From Anaerotruncus sp. (GTDB lineage Bacteria; Bacillota; Clostridia; Oscillospirales; Ruminococcaceae), in assembly GCA_021770005.1 (NCBI GenBank), contig JAETRV010000007.1, forward strand, positions 1 to 64,000: a stretch of 64,000 nucleotides of DNA, given 5' to 3'. Of the stretch, positions 9,002-18,536 are shown one piece after another. The notes beneath the pieces are model-generated. The model searched no databases, was not told the DNA's origin, and saw only the letters and a program-made list of their open reading frames with translations. The position numbers and the translations under genes were made by a program. How positions within the stretch are numbered: the stretch's first letter is position 1; each line of letters opens with the position of its first letter.

Positions 9002-9897
9002 TTCAGGCAACCGGTCTGGTGAAATGCTTCGGGGATTTTACAGCCCTCTCCGAGCTGACCACCCAGATACACAAAGGCTCGATTTATGGGCTGGTCGGCT
9101 CCAACGGTTCGGGCAAGAGCACCTTCCTGCGGCTGGTCGCGGGGGTCTACATCCCGGACGGCGGGACGCTTCAGGTCGATGGGCAGACAGTCTATGAGAA
9201 TATCGCGGTCAAACAGCGGATTTTTTTCGTGGCGGACGACCTCTATTTCCTGCCGCAGAGCAGCATGAACGACATGGCAGGGTTCTACCGGGGAATCTAC
9301 CACAACTTTTCAGACGAGCGGTACCAGAAGCTGTGCGGCATCTTCCCGCTCGACCCAAAAAAGAAGATTACAACCTTTTCCAAAGGGATGAAACGCCAGG
9401 CGGCGCTCCTGCTTGGGTTGGCCTGCCAGCCTGACCTGCTGCTGCTTGACGAGGCGTTCGACGGGCTTGATCCGGTGATACGCGGCGCGGTGCGCAAGCT
9501 GCTCTCGGATGAGATCGCGTCCCGGGAGATGACGGTGCTTATCACCAGCCACAACCTGCGCGAGCTGGAGGACCTCTGCGACCATGTGGGCCTGCTGCAT
9601 CAGGGGCATATCCTGTTTGAGCGGGAGATCGACGAACTCAAGCTCGGGTTCTGCAAGGTGCATGCGGCCTTCCCACAGGGGTTTGAAGAGGAGATGCTTT
9701 CCGGCCTGAACCTGATGCAGGTTTCCCGGAACGGCAGCCTGCTCAATCTGATCGTGCGGGGCAGGTCGGCGGATGCTTCGGAATACCTGCTTTCCAAGGG
9801 GGCGGTCTTTGCGGAAGGCGTGCCGCTGACGCTCGAGGAAGTATTTGTACATGAAATGGAGGCGGTCGGCTATGACTACAACAACATCATTTTCTAA
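8998..9897 (+). CDS. ABC transporter ATP-binding protein (YtrB-like)
   Basis: This is the nucleotide-binding subunit of an ABC-2-type system. Walker A is GSNGSGKS (about residues 36-43), the signature region is FSKGMKRQ, Walker B is LLLLDEAFDGLD and the switch His lies in TSHN. The signature is K-G-M-K-R-Q rather than LSGGQ, a common variant in antibiotic-type exporters. The 299-aa protein has a C-terminal extension of about 90 residues after the ATPase core. It is coupled to the repressor gene (4-nt overlap) and runs 26 bases into the permease gene. Confidence 0.92.
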   Translation: MIQATGLVKCFGDFTALSELTTQIHKGSIYGLVGSNGSGKSTFLRLVAGVYIPDGGTLQVDGQTVYENIAVKQRIFFVADDLYFLPQSSMNDMAGFYRGIYHNFSDERYQKLCGIFPLDPKKKITTFSKGMKRQAALLLGLACQPDLLLLDEAFDGLDPVIRGAVRKLLSDEIASREMTVLITSHNLRELEDLCDHVGLLHQGHILFEREIDELKLGFCKVHAAFPQGFEEEMLSGLNLMQVSRNGSLLNLIVRGRSADASEYLLSKGAVFAEGVPLTLEEVFVHEMEAVGYDYNNIIF

Positions 9898-12202
9898 TAA
9901 CGGGCAATTCGGCGGCCTCTACAAAAGCACGCTCCGCCGGAATTTCGGTTACTTTGGCTTGATCTCGGCCCTGCTTCTGGTGTTTTACCCATTGCAGTAC
10001 GCGATGGCGGTGTTCGGCTATCGGAGGCCGGCGGAACAGGCGCTTTTGATGCAGGATTACGGCCTATTCGGGCTGGGGCGGAACTTCACCCCGACCTCTG
10101 CGTTCTTTTATACCGCGATCCTTCTGATCGTACCGCTGGTGCTGGCGCTGCATCTGAACAGTTATATGCACAGCAAGAAGGCATCCGATGTGTATCATGC
10201 AATTCCGGTTGGAAGGGGGACGCTGCTCACTGTCAATATGGCGGCGGCCATGACCATCCTTGCGGTCCCGGTGGTCCTCTCCAACCTGCTGGTTGTGGTT
10301 TTACAGGTCTGTAAATTCGGGTTCTTCCCGGCACTGCTTGGCTACCAGCTTCTCGATATGGCGGGCTGGCTGGTCTGCGCGTTCGCGATCTATGCGGTTG
10401 CCACCTTTGTCTGTGTGCTGGTGGGCACCACGTTCGATAGCTTTGTCCATACCATGATCCTGCTCGGGGTCGTCCCGCTTCTGGGTCTGCTCATCTTTAT
10501 GATGGAGTCGATGTTCCTCCGTGGGTTTGTCCCGGAGGACCGGTGGCTGCTCAACCTCCTGAACCTCTCACCGGTGCTGCTCATGCCGACCCGGTTCGCG
10601 CTGTCCGGCATCCACGACGGGTACGGTAACATCCTGGCAGACGAGGATCCGGTGTTTTTCCAGATGTTTTCGGATAGCAACCTCGCGCTGGTCTGCTGGC
10701 TGGCCCTCTCGGTTGGGTTCTTTGTGCTGGCCCTCCGGATTTACCGGCGGCGGAGCAGTGAAAAAGCGGAGATCACGACCACGCATGGCGCGTTGCCGAC
10801 CTTTGTTAAGCTGACGGTGACCCTCTGTGCGGGGCTGGTGATTGGCACCATCTTTTCGTGGGCAACGGCGTTCATCGGAAACAAGGATATATCGTTCCTC
10901 ATCTGGGCGGCGATCGGGAGCGTCCTCACCTATGTCATCCTGGAAGCGGTATTCAACCGCGGGTTTAAGACCGTCCTGCACAGCCTGCCGCTCGGCGTGG
11001 GGATGACGGTGTTCACCCTTGTGTTCTCAGCGGTCTTTATGACCGGCGGGCTGGGCTACGAAAAACGTGTCCCGGATCTTTCGAACATTGAATCGGTCGA
11101 GATCAACTACAGCGGAACAAGCAACGCGAACCTGCCCCAGAAGCTTGGCGCGCAGAAGATTTTGGACGATGGGACCGCCAGCTGGCAGACGCTTGATGTC
11201 TACCGCAAGGTTGAGCTGCGTGAGCCACAGAATATCCAGGCGGTGCAGGCGTTCCATCAGGCGGTCGCCGGGAACGAGAACGGCTGGCGGCATTCGCTCT
11301 CTCTGACCTACCATCTAAAAAATGGGAAAACCCTTTCGCGCTCCTATAGCGGGCTTCTGGCCCAGGACCTGGAGCTGCTGCTCCCGATCGAACTGAGCGG
11401 GGAGTTCCTCGCCCAGACCAACCCGGCCTATTTTGTAAAAGGGCAGGAGGTCACCTCGTGGGAACTTCAGGATCTATTTGGTGTTCAACATGAGGAGATC
11501 GGGAAGGACTGGACGGCGGAAGAGTCGCAGGAGCTGCTGGATGCAATCGCGGCTGACGCGGCAGCTATGACGCTGGAAGAGCTGCAAAACCCCAAGTCCA
11601 AACCGGTTGCAATCCTGAACGCCTTCGCGGACCCGCCCAAGGAGGGAAGCGAACGGTTCTGCCGCTGGAGCATCTTCCCGGTCACCGACCGTACGCCGCG
11701 CACCTACGAGTTTCTTGCTAAAAAGAATGCGCTGGATGGGATCGAGGTCGATTGGGACGACTGTTATGCGGTGACCGCAGAGGTGTTCGACCGCGGCGTG
11801 GAATGCTACAGATTTACCGGGGAAAGCGTCGTCCTTTCCGCCCTGTCTGGTTCCATGTTCGGTTCGGAGGAGCTGGAAAATGTGACCGAGCAGCTCAACT
11901 GGCGCCGCTCTGAGGAGGAGCAGGTTCAGCTTGGCGAAGGTGAGATCGGCGAGTATCTGTTCCTGAGCGAGGATGCCTCCGATATCCGGACCCTTGCGGA
12001 GAATGTTTCGTTCTATTGCAGGGAAGAGGAGCCGGTCGCGGCCGTGAACTTCTACTTCAAGGGCAGAGAAAGCGGCAGGACCACCCTTGTACCGCTTTCC
12101 GGGTTGCCCGCGTCCCTGCGGGAGCGGATGACCGCTGTCTGTATGAGTAACTTCGGCTATGTGGATATGACGGCTGACTCTTTTTATCATTACAGCTTCT
12201 GA
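9872..12202 (+). CDS. ABC-2-type permease with large extracytoplasmic domain
   Basis: The 776-aa membrane partner of the ATPase. The first half (to about residue 400) contains roughly 8-9 hydrophobic segments. The second half is a mostly hydrophilic domain of about 360 residues with no further clear membrane segment, so probably outside the cell. The ATG at 9872 (MTTTTSFSNN) is preferred over the ATG at 9845 because GGAGG lies 9 bases before it. The same 26-base overlap with the ATPase gene suggests coupled translation. The layout resembles YtrC/YtrD-type permeases. Transported compound unknown. Confidence 0.8.
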   Translation: MTTTTSFSNNGQFGGLYKSTLRRNFGYFGLISALLLVFYPLQYAMAVFGYRRPAEQALLMQDYGLFGLGRNFTPTSAFFYTAILLIVPLVLALHLNSYMHSKKASDVYHAIPVGRGTLLTVNMAAAMTILAVPVVLSNLLVVVLQVCKFGFFPALLGYQLLDMAGWLVCAFAIYAVATFVCVLVGTTFDSFVHTMILLGVVPLLGLLIFMMESMFLRGFVPEDRWLLNLLNLSPVLLMPTRFALSGIHDGYGNILADEDPVFFQMFSDSNLALVCWLALSVGFFVLALRIYRRRSSEKAEITTTHGALPTFVKLTVTLCAGLVIGTIFSWATAFIGNKDISFLIWAAIGSVLTYVILEAVFNRGFKTVLHSLPLGVGMTVFTLVFSAVFMTGGLGYEKRVPDLSNIESVEINYSGTSNANLPQKLGAQKILDDGTASWQTLDVYRKVELREPQNIQAVQAFHQAVAGNENGWRHSLSLTYHLKNGKTLSRSYSGLLAQDLELLLPIELSGEFLAQTNPAYFVKGQEVTSWELQDLFGVQHEEIGKDWTAEESQELLDAIAADAAAMTLEELQNPKSKPVAILNAFADPPKEGSERFCRWSIFPVTDRTPRTYEFLAKKNALDGIEVDWDDCYAVTAEVFDRGVECYRFTGESVVLSALSGSMFGSEELENVTEQLNWRRSEEEQVQLGEGEIGEYLFLSEDASDIRTLAENVSFYCREEEPVAAVNFYFKGRESGRTTLVPLSGLPASLRERMTAVCMSNFGYVDMTADSFYHYSF

Positions 12203-12255
12203 GCCAAAAATTTCGTCCATCTTTACGCCAGCCACGGCTGCTGTGCTGCAACAAA

Positions 12256-12303
12256 AAGGAGGAAGGGGACTCTGCGGATACGCAGTGTCCCCTTCCTTTT
12301 TTA
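12256..12303. terminator. Bidirectional intrinsic terminator between ABC operon and cls
   Basis: An 11-bp stem (AGGAAGGGGAC at 12260-12270 with GTCCCCTTCCT at 12287-12297) is capped by a second small CTGCG/CGCAG stem. TTTTTT follows on the plus strand, and CCTTTTT follows on the minus strand, serving the convergent cls gene. Confidence 0.9.
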
Positions 12304-12349
12304 TCGACCGGCAACCTTTCAAATAGCGCCCAGATACACGAAACAGGCC

Positions 12350-13894
12350 TTACATCATGGGGGAGAACAGCCGCAGAAGCGACCGCACCACCCGTCGCAG
12401 GAAAAAGATCGAGCGGTTGTAATCCAGCGGGATCTGCTGGGAACGCTCGAGCGTCTGGAGAAAATCCTGTTTTACATCCTGGATCAAACTGCTCTGGTAG
12501 AAGCAGACGCCGCATTCGAAATGCAGGTAAAAGCTGCGGTAATCCATGTTCGCGGTGCCGACGACCGCGACCTCGTCGTCGCTGACATACATCTTGGCGT
12601 GGATGAACCCGGGGGTATATTCGTAAATCTTGACTCCGGCGTCGAGCAGCGGCTGGTAAAACGAACGGGTGACCTCGTGGACATACCACTTATCCGGGAC
12701 GTGCGGGGTGAGGATGCGCACATCCACCCCGCTACGTGCGGCGATCGAAAGGGCGGTTGTCATCTCGTTGTCGAGGATCAGATAAGGGGTTGTGATGTAA
12801 ACATATCTGGTCGCCCGGCTGATGATCTGCATATATGTCTCCTCCGAGACATTGAGCCGGTCAAGCGGGCTGTCCCCGAACGGCTGGACAAATCCGTCGC
12901 TCTCACAGGAGATGGTCGGCTTGAACTGGTCAAATTCCTCATCGGTCGGGTTGCTGAAATTCCAGAGCGACAGGAACAAGGCGGTCAGATTCCAGACCCC
13001 ATCCCCACGCAGAAGGACGGCGGTATCTTTCCAGTGGCCGTGTTTCTCATATCGGTTGATATATTCATCCGCAATGTTGATCCCGCCGCAAAACCCAACG
13101 TTCCCGTCTATGACGGTGATCTTGCGGTGGTCACGGTAGTTCATCATTGAGTTCAGGTGGGGTTGGAACGGATTAAACACCACGCATTTGATTCCTGCGG
13201 CCCGCAGGCGGCTGGCGTAGTTATAGGGCAGGGTCTGGATCGAGCCGAGGTCATCGAACATGAACCGCACGTCCAGCCCCTGTGCCGCCTTTTTTTTGAG
13301 GATTGCAAAGATTGGGTCCCACATCTCGCCCTCTTCCAGAATGAAATATTCCATGAAGATATACCGCTCCGCCTTTTCCAGCTCCTCGAGCATCCGTTCC
13401 CAAGCAATCTCCCCCAAGGGGAAGTATTCGGTCTGGGTGTGCTCCCAAACCGGGGTACCGGTGGTCAGTGTGATATAATCGGACAGCACACTGTACTGCG
13501 GGCATTGTGCGCTGAGTTGGGGGTGGGCCGGAAGGTCGTACTGGAGATGATGGCGGGCATAGTCCTCCGCGCCCCGAATCTTCAACAGCAGGCTTTTGGG
13601 GAGCCCTTTATTGCCAAAGGTCAGGTAAAACAGCCCTCCAAAGATCGGGAAAGCCATGATGACAACCACCCAGGCCAGCTTATAGGATGGGTTTTCGTCC
13701 TTGCTGACGAGAAAGATCACCAGGCAGAGGCTCAAGATTTCAAACAACATGTAGAGGACGGTGAAATGCTCGACCAGGCGCAGGATAAAAATCACCAGCA
13801 CCGCAATCTGGATGAGGATCAACAGGGAGACGATCCCCACCTTGCCGAGCAGGAGATTCAAGACCGATTTGATGTGGAGCTTTCTCTTATGCAT
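12350..13894 (-). CDS. cls: Cardiolipin synthase (phospholipase D superfamily)
   Basis: It joins two phosphatidylglycerols to cardiolipin and glycerol at the membrane. Both HKD motifs are intact: HRKITVIDGNVGFCGG in the first half and HAKMYVSDDEVAVVGTANMD in the second. Two N-terminal membrane helices precede them (about residues 15-35 and 40-60) with the PLDc_N segment. The 514-aa length is typical. The start follows GAGG. It is monocistronic, with its own promoter at 13997-14025 and a leader of about 95 bases containing a 12-bp hairpin. Confidence 0.96.
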   Translation of the reverse strand: MHKRKLHIKSVLNLLLGKVGIVSLLILIQIAVLVIFILRLVEHFTVLYMLFEILSLCLVIFLVSKDENPSYKLAWVVVIMAFPIFGGLFYLTFGNKGLPKSLLLKIRGAEDYARHHLQYDLPAHPQLSAQCPQYSVLSDYITLTTGTPVWEHTQTEYFPLGEIAWERMLEELEKAERYIFMEYFILEEGEMWDPIFAILKKKAAQGLDVRFMFDDLGSIQTLPYNYASRLRAAGIKCVVFNPFQPHLNSMMNYRDHRKITVIDGNVGFCGGINIADEYINRYEKHGHWKDTAVLLRGDGVWNLTALFLSLWNFSNPTDEEFDQFKPTISCESDGFVQPFGDSPLDRLNVSEETYMQIISRATRYVYITTPYLILDNEMTTALSIAARSGVDVRILTPHVPDKWYVHEVTRSFYQPLLDAGVKIYEYTPGFIHAKMYVSDDEVAVVGTANMDYRSFYLHFECGVCFYQSSLIQDVKQDFLQTLERSQQIPLDYNRSIFFLRRVVRSLLRLFSPMM

Positions 13895-13945
13895 AAAAAT
13901 ACCTCAAAGAAACAGGCGGGATGGATTTACGTATCCGAATACAGA

Positions 13946-13978
13946 TTCCACCGCAGCGCCTGTTGTGCTGCGGTGGAA
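13946..13978 (-). other. 12-bp hairpin in the cls leader
   Basis: A perfect inverted repeat (TTCCACCGCAGC / GCTGCGGTGGAA, 9-nt loop) lies inside the 5' untranslated region of cls. It has no T-run on either strand, so it is not an intrinsic terminator. It could stabilise the message or be an operator. Confidence 0.5.
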
Positions 13979-13996
13979 AGAAATATCCTTGTGAAT

Positions 13997-14025
13997 ATTA
14001 TAACACATTTTAGAATAATCTGCAA
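13997..14025 (-). promoter_or_regulatory. Sigma-A-type promoter for cls
   Basis: On the minus strand, TTGCAG (14025-14020) and a perfect TATAAT (14002-13997) have a 17-bp spacer. Confidence 0.75.
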
Positions 14026-14065
14026 GCAAAGATCAGGCAGGTCCCGGGGATTTCACAAAAACAGA

Positions 14066-14094
14066 TTGAATGGGAGCAAAGGCTATGCTATAAT
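14066..14094 (+). promoter_or_regulatory. Sigma-A-type promoter for the 56-aa membrane protein
   Basis: TTGAAT (14066-14071), a 17-bp spacer and a perfect TATAAT (14089-14094), 35 bases before the start codon. Confidence 0.8.
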
Positions 14095-14128
14095 CAGAAG
14101 AGATAAATGGAGATTGGGAGGTCTGGCC

Positions 14129-14299
14129 ATGAAGAACCTTGCGCTCATCATTATGGGATTGCTGATTCTCCTGTTTGCGATCATCTACCCGCTGCCAACA
14201 ATGCTTGCAATTCATGGGGTGGCATGGAGGATTGCGATTGGCTTACTGGGCTGTTTTTCACTTGTTTCGGGTGTTTATCAGATGGTTCGGAAAAGGTAA
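14129..14299 (+). CDS. Small two-helix membrane protein (56 aa), function unknown
   Basis: A real small gene. It has a near-consensus promoter, GGGAGG 9 bases before ATG, and a strong terminator 11 bases after the stop. The product has two hydrophobic helices (about residues 4-26 and 32-51) and a basic end (MVRKR), so both ends probably face the same side. No family recognised. It is expressed alone between the divergent cls and the convergent galE. Confidence 0.75.
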   Translation: MKNLALIIMGLLILLFAIIYPLPTMLAIHGVAWRIAIGLLGCFSLVSGVYQMVRKR

Positions 14300-14309
14300 C
14301 GTTTTGTTC

Positions 14310-14348
14310 AACGGGGAACCGCCTGTCAAGGCGGTTCCCCGTTTTTTG
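14310..14348 (+). terminator. Intrinsic terminator of the small membrane protein gene
   Basis: A perfect 14-bp stem (AACGGGGAACCGCC at 14310-14323, GGCGGTTCCCCGTT at 14330-14343) with a TGTCAA loop, then TTTTTG. It may also stop read-through from galE. Confidence 0.92.
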
Positions 14349-14389
14349 TAGAAAAAGACGTTGATTTCGATTGCTCAAACAGCCCTTAG
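14341..14389 (-). repeat. Partial copy (one arm) of the CTAGGG...TTTGAAAA inverted-repeat element
   Basis: Reversed, these 49 bases match the left end of the element at 32368-32416 at about 44 of 49 positions, including the shared TCGAAATCA and CGTCTTTTTCTACAAAAA blocks. Only one arm is present. The first bases of the arm (CTAAGGGC) contain the TAA stop codon of galE. Confidence 0.8.
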
Positions 14390-15384
14390 GCGTTGTGGCT
14401 GCTGAAATTCCAGTTGTCTGCACACATGTCGTCGATCGTGCGGGTCGCCTCCCAGCCAAACAGGCGTTTGGCCTTTGAGCTGTCCGCGTAGGAAGTCGCG
14501 ATGTCGCCGGGGCGGCGGGGTGCAATCCGATAAGGAATCTTCCGTCCGCTCGCCTTCTCAAACGCTTTGACGATCTCTAACACAGAATAGCCATGCCCGG
14601 TGCCGAGGTTGACCGCTTCGACGCCGGTTTTGTCCATGATATAGTCGAGCGCATTCAGATGGCCAACCGCCAGGTCCACCACATGGATATAGTCCCGCAC
14701 GCCGGTCCCGTCCGGGGTATCGTAGTCGTCCCCAAACACCGAAAGCTCCGCCAGCTTGCCGGTCGCAACCTGTGCAATATACGGAAGCAGGTTGTTCGGG
14801 ATTCCGTTGGGGTCCTCGCCGAGCAGGCCGCTCTTGTGTGCGCCGATCGGGTTGAAATACCGCAGCAGGGCAACGCTCCACTCTGGGTCGGCCGCGTGCA
14901 GATCGGTCAGGATTTGTTCGATGAACAGTTTGGTGGCGCCGTAAGGGTTGGTGGTCGAAAGCGGCATATCCTCCCGGAACGGGACCTGGTTATGCATCCC
15001 GTAGACGGTGGCAGAGGAAGAAAAGACGATCTTTTTGCAGCCGTACGCTGCCATCACTTCGCAGAGCAGGAAGGTGCCGGTCAGATTGTTGTGGTAGTAC
15101 CGCAAGGGGATTTTGCAGGATTCGCCGACCGCTTTCAATCCGGCAAAATGGATCACCGCTTCAATCCGGTTTTCGGAAAAGACACGTTCGATCCCTTCCC
15201 GGTCGAGCAGGTCGACCTCATAGAACTGGAACTCCTTCCCGGTGATTTTGCGGATGCGGTCGAGCACTTCCGGCTTGGAATTGATAAAGTTATCGAGGAT
15301 GACAACCTCTTTCCCCGCATTCAGCAGCTCAACACAGGTATGGGAACCGATATAGCCGGCGCCGCCGGTGACCAAAATAGACAT
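14386..15384 (-). CDS. galE: UDP-glucose 4-epimerase
   Basis: It interconverts UDP-glucose and UDP-galactose with bound NAD (Leloir pathway and surface sugar supply). The Rossmann motif GGAGYIGSH lies at residues 7-15, the catalytic Ser in SSSATVYG near 124, and the Tyr148/Lys152 pair in NPYGATK. The 332-aa length is standard. The stop codon TAA lies within a repeat arm. Upstream on the same strand are a metallo-beta-lactamase-fold protein and a flippase, so a loose role in envelope polysaccharide is possible, though no operon is proven. Confidence 0.97.
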   Translation of the reverse strand: MSILVTGGAGYIGSHTCVELLNAGKEVVILDNFINSKPEVLDRIRKITGKEFQFYEVDLLDREGIERVFSENRIEAVIHFAGLKAVGESCKIPLRYYHNNLTGTFLLCEVMAAYGCKKIVFSSSATVYGMHNQVPFREDMPLSTTNPYGATKLFIEQILTDLHAADPEWSVALLRYFNPIGAHKSGLLGEDPNGIPNNLLPYIAQVATGKLAELSVFGDDYDTPDGTGVRDYIHVVDLAVGHLNALDYIMDKTGVEAVNLGTGHGYSVLEIVKAFEKASGRKIPYRIAPRRPGDIATSYADSSKAKRLFGWEATRTIDDMCADNWNFSSHNA

Positions 15385-15506
15385 AAAAAGACATCCTTTC
15401 TCTCAAGTCTGGGGCATGCCGCCCTCTGTTGATTTCAGTATAAAAGATCGCCGCTGGACTGTCAATGCGGGAGACCAAATAGGAGCGATTCGTCCATAAA
15501 CCCGCA

Positions 15507-16514
15507 TCAATTTTCTGCGCCCCGTTCACAAGTGATCTGAAGCGTTTCCCCATCGCTGCCGAACACGATCGTCCCGTTCAGATCGGTGCGGTAGAAGGGG
15601 ATTTTGCGGTCCTTGAGCAGCTTGACGACCTCTCTATGTGGGTGACCATAGGTATTATCTGCGCCAAGCTCTGCGACCGCTGCCTGAGGATCGACCGCAT
15701 CCACCCATTTCTCCTGGTTCGAGGTGCTGCTCCCATGATGCCCCAGCTTGAGGACGTCGGCGCGCAGCAGGCTGGGATCGTAGGCTTTGAGCATGGCGTT
15801 TTCGTTTGGTTTCTCAGCATCCCCTGTGAAAAGAAATGAGGTGGCTCCAAAGTCCAGCCGGCAGATGACCGAGGTGTCGTTCAGACCTTCCGGTTCCTCA
15901 ACAAGCGGCCCGAGGATGGTCATGACCGCACCGCCGCCCAAGTCATACTGGGAACGCGGCTCGGCGAGGGTGATTTTGAGGCCCTTTCGCTCGATCGAAT
16001 CGAGCAGGCGCTCATAGGTGCGGGTGGTGGGGATCATGTTGTCCGGCACGTCCGAGAAGAGTACGGCGCCGACATCAAATGCATCGATCACCTCCGCCAT
16101 GCTGCCGATGTGGTCGGCATGCGGATGGGTGGCGATCACCATGTCGAGCCGGGAGACCCCCTGGGCCTTGAGATAGTCGATGATGACAGGGCCGCCGCCA
16201 ATCTCCCCCGCATCGATCAGGACGTTCTGTTCGGGGGTCTGGATCAGCTCGCAGTCGGCTTGCCCCACGTCGATGAAATGCACCAGGAGGTCGCCCTCTG
16301 CCTCGGTGGGGACAGCGGAAAGCCCGGCTTGGTCGTAGAGCGTGTCGAGCGCGGAATTGATGCTTGTTTCGAGTGTCTCGGCGGATGGGAGCGGAAGCCG
16401 GCCCCCCATTGCCTGATTGAGCAGGACGAGGACGAAGAGCACCGCCGCGCTAATCAGGGAAACAAGCCCGGCGCGTTTGGGATTGGATGTGGATTTCTTT
16501 TTGCGCTGTGCCAA
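15507..16514 (-). CDS. ComEC/Rec2-type metallo-beta-lactamase-fold hydrolase, membrane anchored
   Basis: A 335-aa protein with one N-terminal membrane helix (about residues 13-33) and a metallo-beta-lactamase domain. The metal motif HPHADHIG, the second-metal region LGHHGS and FTGDAE are all present, as is the IDVGQADCELI opening typical of ComEC C-terminal domains. It lacks the ComEC channel, so it is a free-standing hydrolase, possibly a nuclease or phosphodiesterase at the outer face. The TTG at 16514 is chosen because CGGAGG lies 8-9 bases upstream and it directly gives the basic pre-helix stretch AQRKKK. The longer upstream frame is low-complexity, without a ribosome site. Confidence 0.85.
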   Translation of the reverse strand: MAQRKKKSTSNPKRAGLVSLISAAVLFVLVLLNQAMGGRLPLPSAETLETSINSALDTLYDQAGLSAVPTEAEGDLLVHFIDVGQADCELIQTPEQNVLIDAGEIGGGPVIIDYLKAQGVSRLDMVIATHPHADHIGSMAEVIDAFDVGAVLFSDVPDNMIPTTRTYERLLDSIERKGLKITLAEPRSQYDLGGGAVMTILGPLVEEPEGLNDTSVICRLDFGATSFLFTGDAEKPNENAMLKAYDPSLLRADVLKLGHHGSSTSNQEKWVDAVDPQAAVAELGADNTYGHPHREVVKLLKDRKIPFYRTDLNGTIVFGSDGETLQITCERGAEN

Positions 16515-16564
16515 TGGGATACCTCCGTTCTTTGGATTTGTTTTCTGAGGGGATGAGGGGAATC

Positions 16565-17995
16565 TTATTTCGCGCCGGGCAGGCGAGGCGCTCTGCGCCG
16601 GCGGAGAAAGCGGTCGATATTGATGACGATCTGCTTGAGGTTCAGCAGGATCACAAGCAGGCAGAGCAGGAGTTCGGGCAGGACCCAGCCCTCTTGGGAG
16701 GAAAGCAGGATCCATGTCTGGAAGAGCAGCAGGAAAAGGTTTACCAGCAGCTTAACCGGTCTCCACCGCAAGCGGACGATCCGGCGGGTATCGGTGACCC
16801 GGACCAGAAAGACCACCAGATAGCTCATGAATGTCGCGAAAGCCGCCCCGTTGACCCCGAATTTCGGATTGGGGATGAGCAGCAGGTTCAACCCGACATT
16901 CACCGCCGCCCCAAGGACGGTGGTCAGCAGGGTAGCGACGCTCTTTTTTCCGACCATATAGATGCTGCCCAAAAAGGTGACAAAGCAGGAAAAGACAGTC
17001 GCGATTACCAGCAGCGGGATATACTGCCACGCGGGATAGAATGCGTTTTTGGGGCCGAGAACCAGCATGGCGGTAATCGGCTTGCAAAAGAGGATCAACC
17101 CGGAAGCGGCGGTAAAGATCAACGCCTGATAAGCGTTAAAAATATTGCTGAAAAACCGGTCCCGGCCCGGCCCTTTCTCGGTGAACGCGGACATCTGCCA
17201 CGCATCCGAAAAGATGCCCGAAACAACGGTAATCATCGTCGGCACCTTATAGGCTAGGTCATACAGCCCGTTGGCATCCGCGCTGATGAAATAGCTGACC
17301 ATATACCGGTCGGAAACGTTGGTGATCCACCAGAAGAGGGTGGTGGGGATCAAGGGGAGCGAAAACCGGAGCATCGAGCCTGCCACCGACCAGTCCATCC
17401 CCCGGAACCGGATATATCGGCGTAGACTCGCGACGGTGAACAGGAAGAGCGCGGAGAGTGCGTCCGAAATGATGGTCGCCAGTACATAGCCGGTGATCCC
17501 GAGCTTGAGGACCGAAAGGAAGAGGATGTTGCAGGTAATCACTGTGATGATGCTGAGCACCCCGTCGAATGCATAGAGCCGCACCAGCTCCCGCGCGCGG
17601 ATAAACTGGGAGCAGAGGGAGCGTAAGCAGGAGGTCAGTACATAGAGGTAAATCAGGCTGGTGTAGTCGTGAATCAGCGGGATTTTGGCGATCAATGGAC
17701 GGAACAGAAAAAACAACAGATAGCCGGCCGCCACCATCGTGACCCCTCCGGTAAAGACATCCCGCTTTCGGAATGTCCGATCCAAGCCATATCGAATGAT
17801 CGAGTTTGCGACCCCACAGGAGACCACCGGGATTAGGAGGTTGGCCGCTTGTACGACCAGCCCGGCGGTGCCCAGCTCGTTCTCGGTGAGGATGTTGGTG
17901 TAAAACGGCACCATGAAAAAGGTCAGCAGTTTCGAACTGAACATGCCGATCGCAAAGATCAAAGTATTGGAGAGGAGTTTTTTGTACTTGTCCAA
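16565..17995 (-). CDS. Oligosaccharide flippase (Wzx/MOP superfamily)
   Basis: A 476-aa polytopic protein with about 12-14 hydrophobic helices. The opening LLSNTLIFAIGMFSSKLLTF and the paired cysteine/GVANSIIRYG region are typical of polysaccharide-biosynthesis flippases. It should move lipid-linked sugar units across the membrane. It starts with TTG at 17995 (MDKYKK), with AAGGAT 9 bases upstream. The metallo-beta-lactamase gene follows 50 bases downstream. No glycosyltransferases lie nearby, so its substrate is open. Confidence 0.88.
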   Translation of the reverse strand: MDKYKKLLSNTLIFAIGMFSSKLLTFFMVPFYTNILTENELGTAGLVVQAANLLIPVVSCGVANSIIRYGLDRTFRKRDVFTGGVTMVAAGYLLFFLFRPLIAKIPLIHDYTSLIYLYVLTSCLRSLCSQFIRARELVRLYAFDGVLSIITVITCNILFLSVLKLGITGYVLATIISDALSALFLFTVASLRRYIRFRGMDWSVAGSMLRFSLPLIPTTLFWWITNVSDRYMVSYFISADANGLYDLAYKVPTMITVVSGIFSDAWQMSAFTEKGPGRDRFFSNIFNAYQALIFTAASGLILFCKPITAMLVLGPKNAFYPAWQYIPLLVIATVFSCFVTFLGSIYMVGKKSVATLLTTVLGAAVNVGLNLLLIPNPKFGVNGAAFATFMSYLVVFLVRVTDTRRIVRLRWRPVKLLVNLFLLLFQTWILLSSQEGWVLPELLLCLLVILLNLKQIVINIDRFLRRRRAPRLPGAK

Positions 17996-18035
17996 GAAGC
18001 CATATCCTTTCGGTCAGTTGATCCGGCATCCACCC

Positions 18036-18536
18036 TCAGAGCATCCCGAGAAAGCCAACCACACCGTATGCGCCGAGCGTCATCAGCACTCCGGCAGTCA
18101 GCACCCCGCAGGTGATGGCGAGCAGGGCATGTTTCATCCGCATATTGAGCAGGACAGCCAGTACAGCGCCCGACCACGCGCCGGTACCCGGGACCGGGAT
18201 GCCGACAAACATGCACAGCCCGATTGTCTCATAACGGGTGACCTTGTCCGCCTTGGACATCAGCCGATTTTCATAGCGGGTGACCAGCCCCGAGAGCAGC
18301 CGGGTGGTTTTGAGCCATTGGAAGATTGGCCGGCCGAGCAGCAGGACAAACGGAACTGGAATCAGATTGCCGATGATCGAGATGAGAAAAACAGTATGCC
18401 AGGGCATACCGAGGGCCGCGCCGAGCGGGATCGAGCCGCGCAGCTCGATCAGCGGCACCATTGAGACGATGAAAAGGGCGACCTCCCGCCCGGCGACCGA
18501 GAGAAAGTCAAAGAGCTGCTGCATCAGATGTTCCAT
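18036..18536 (-). CDS. Small multidrug export protein family (COG2426/PF06695)
   Basis: A 166-aa membrane protein with about four to five helices. It has the family hallmarks ELRGSIPLG near residue 33 and GIPVPGTGAWSGA near residue 112. Despite the family name, transport activity is not well established. The start at 18536 follows GGAGG at 8 bases. It lies 41 bp before the flippase on the same strand. Confidence 0.85.
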   Translation of the reverse strand: MEHLMQQLFDFLSVAGREVALFIVSMVPLIELRGSIPLGAALGMPWHTVFLISIIGNLIPVPFVLLLGRPIFQWLKTTRLLSGLVTRYENRLMSKADKVTRYETIGLCMFVGIPVPGTGAWSGAVLAVLLNMRMKHALLAITCGVLTAGVLMTLGAYGVVGFLGML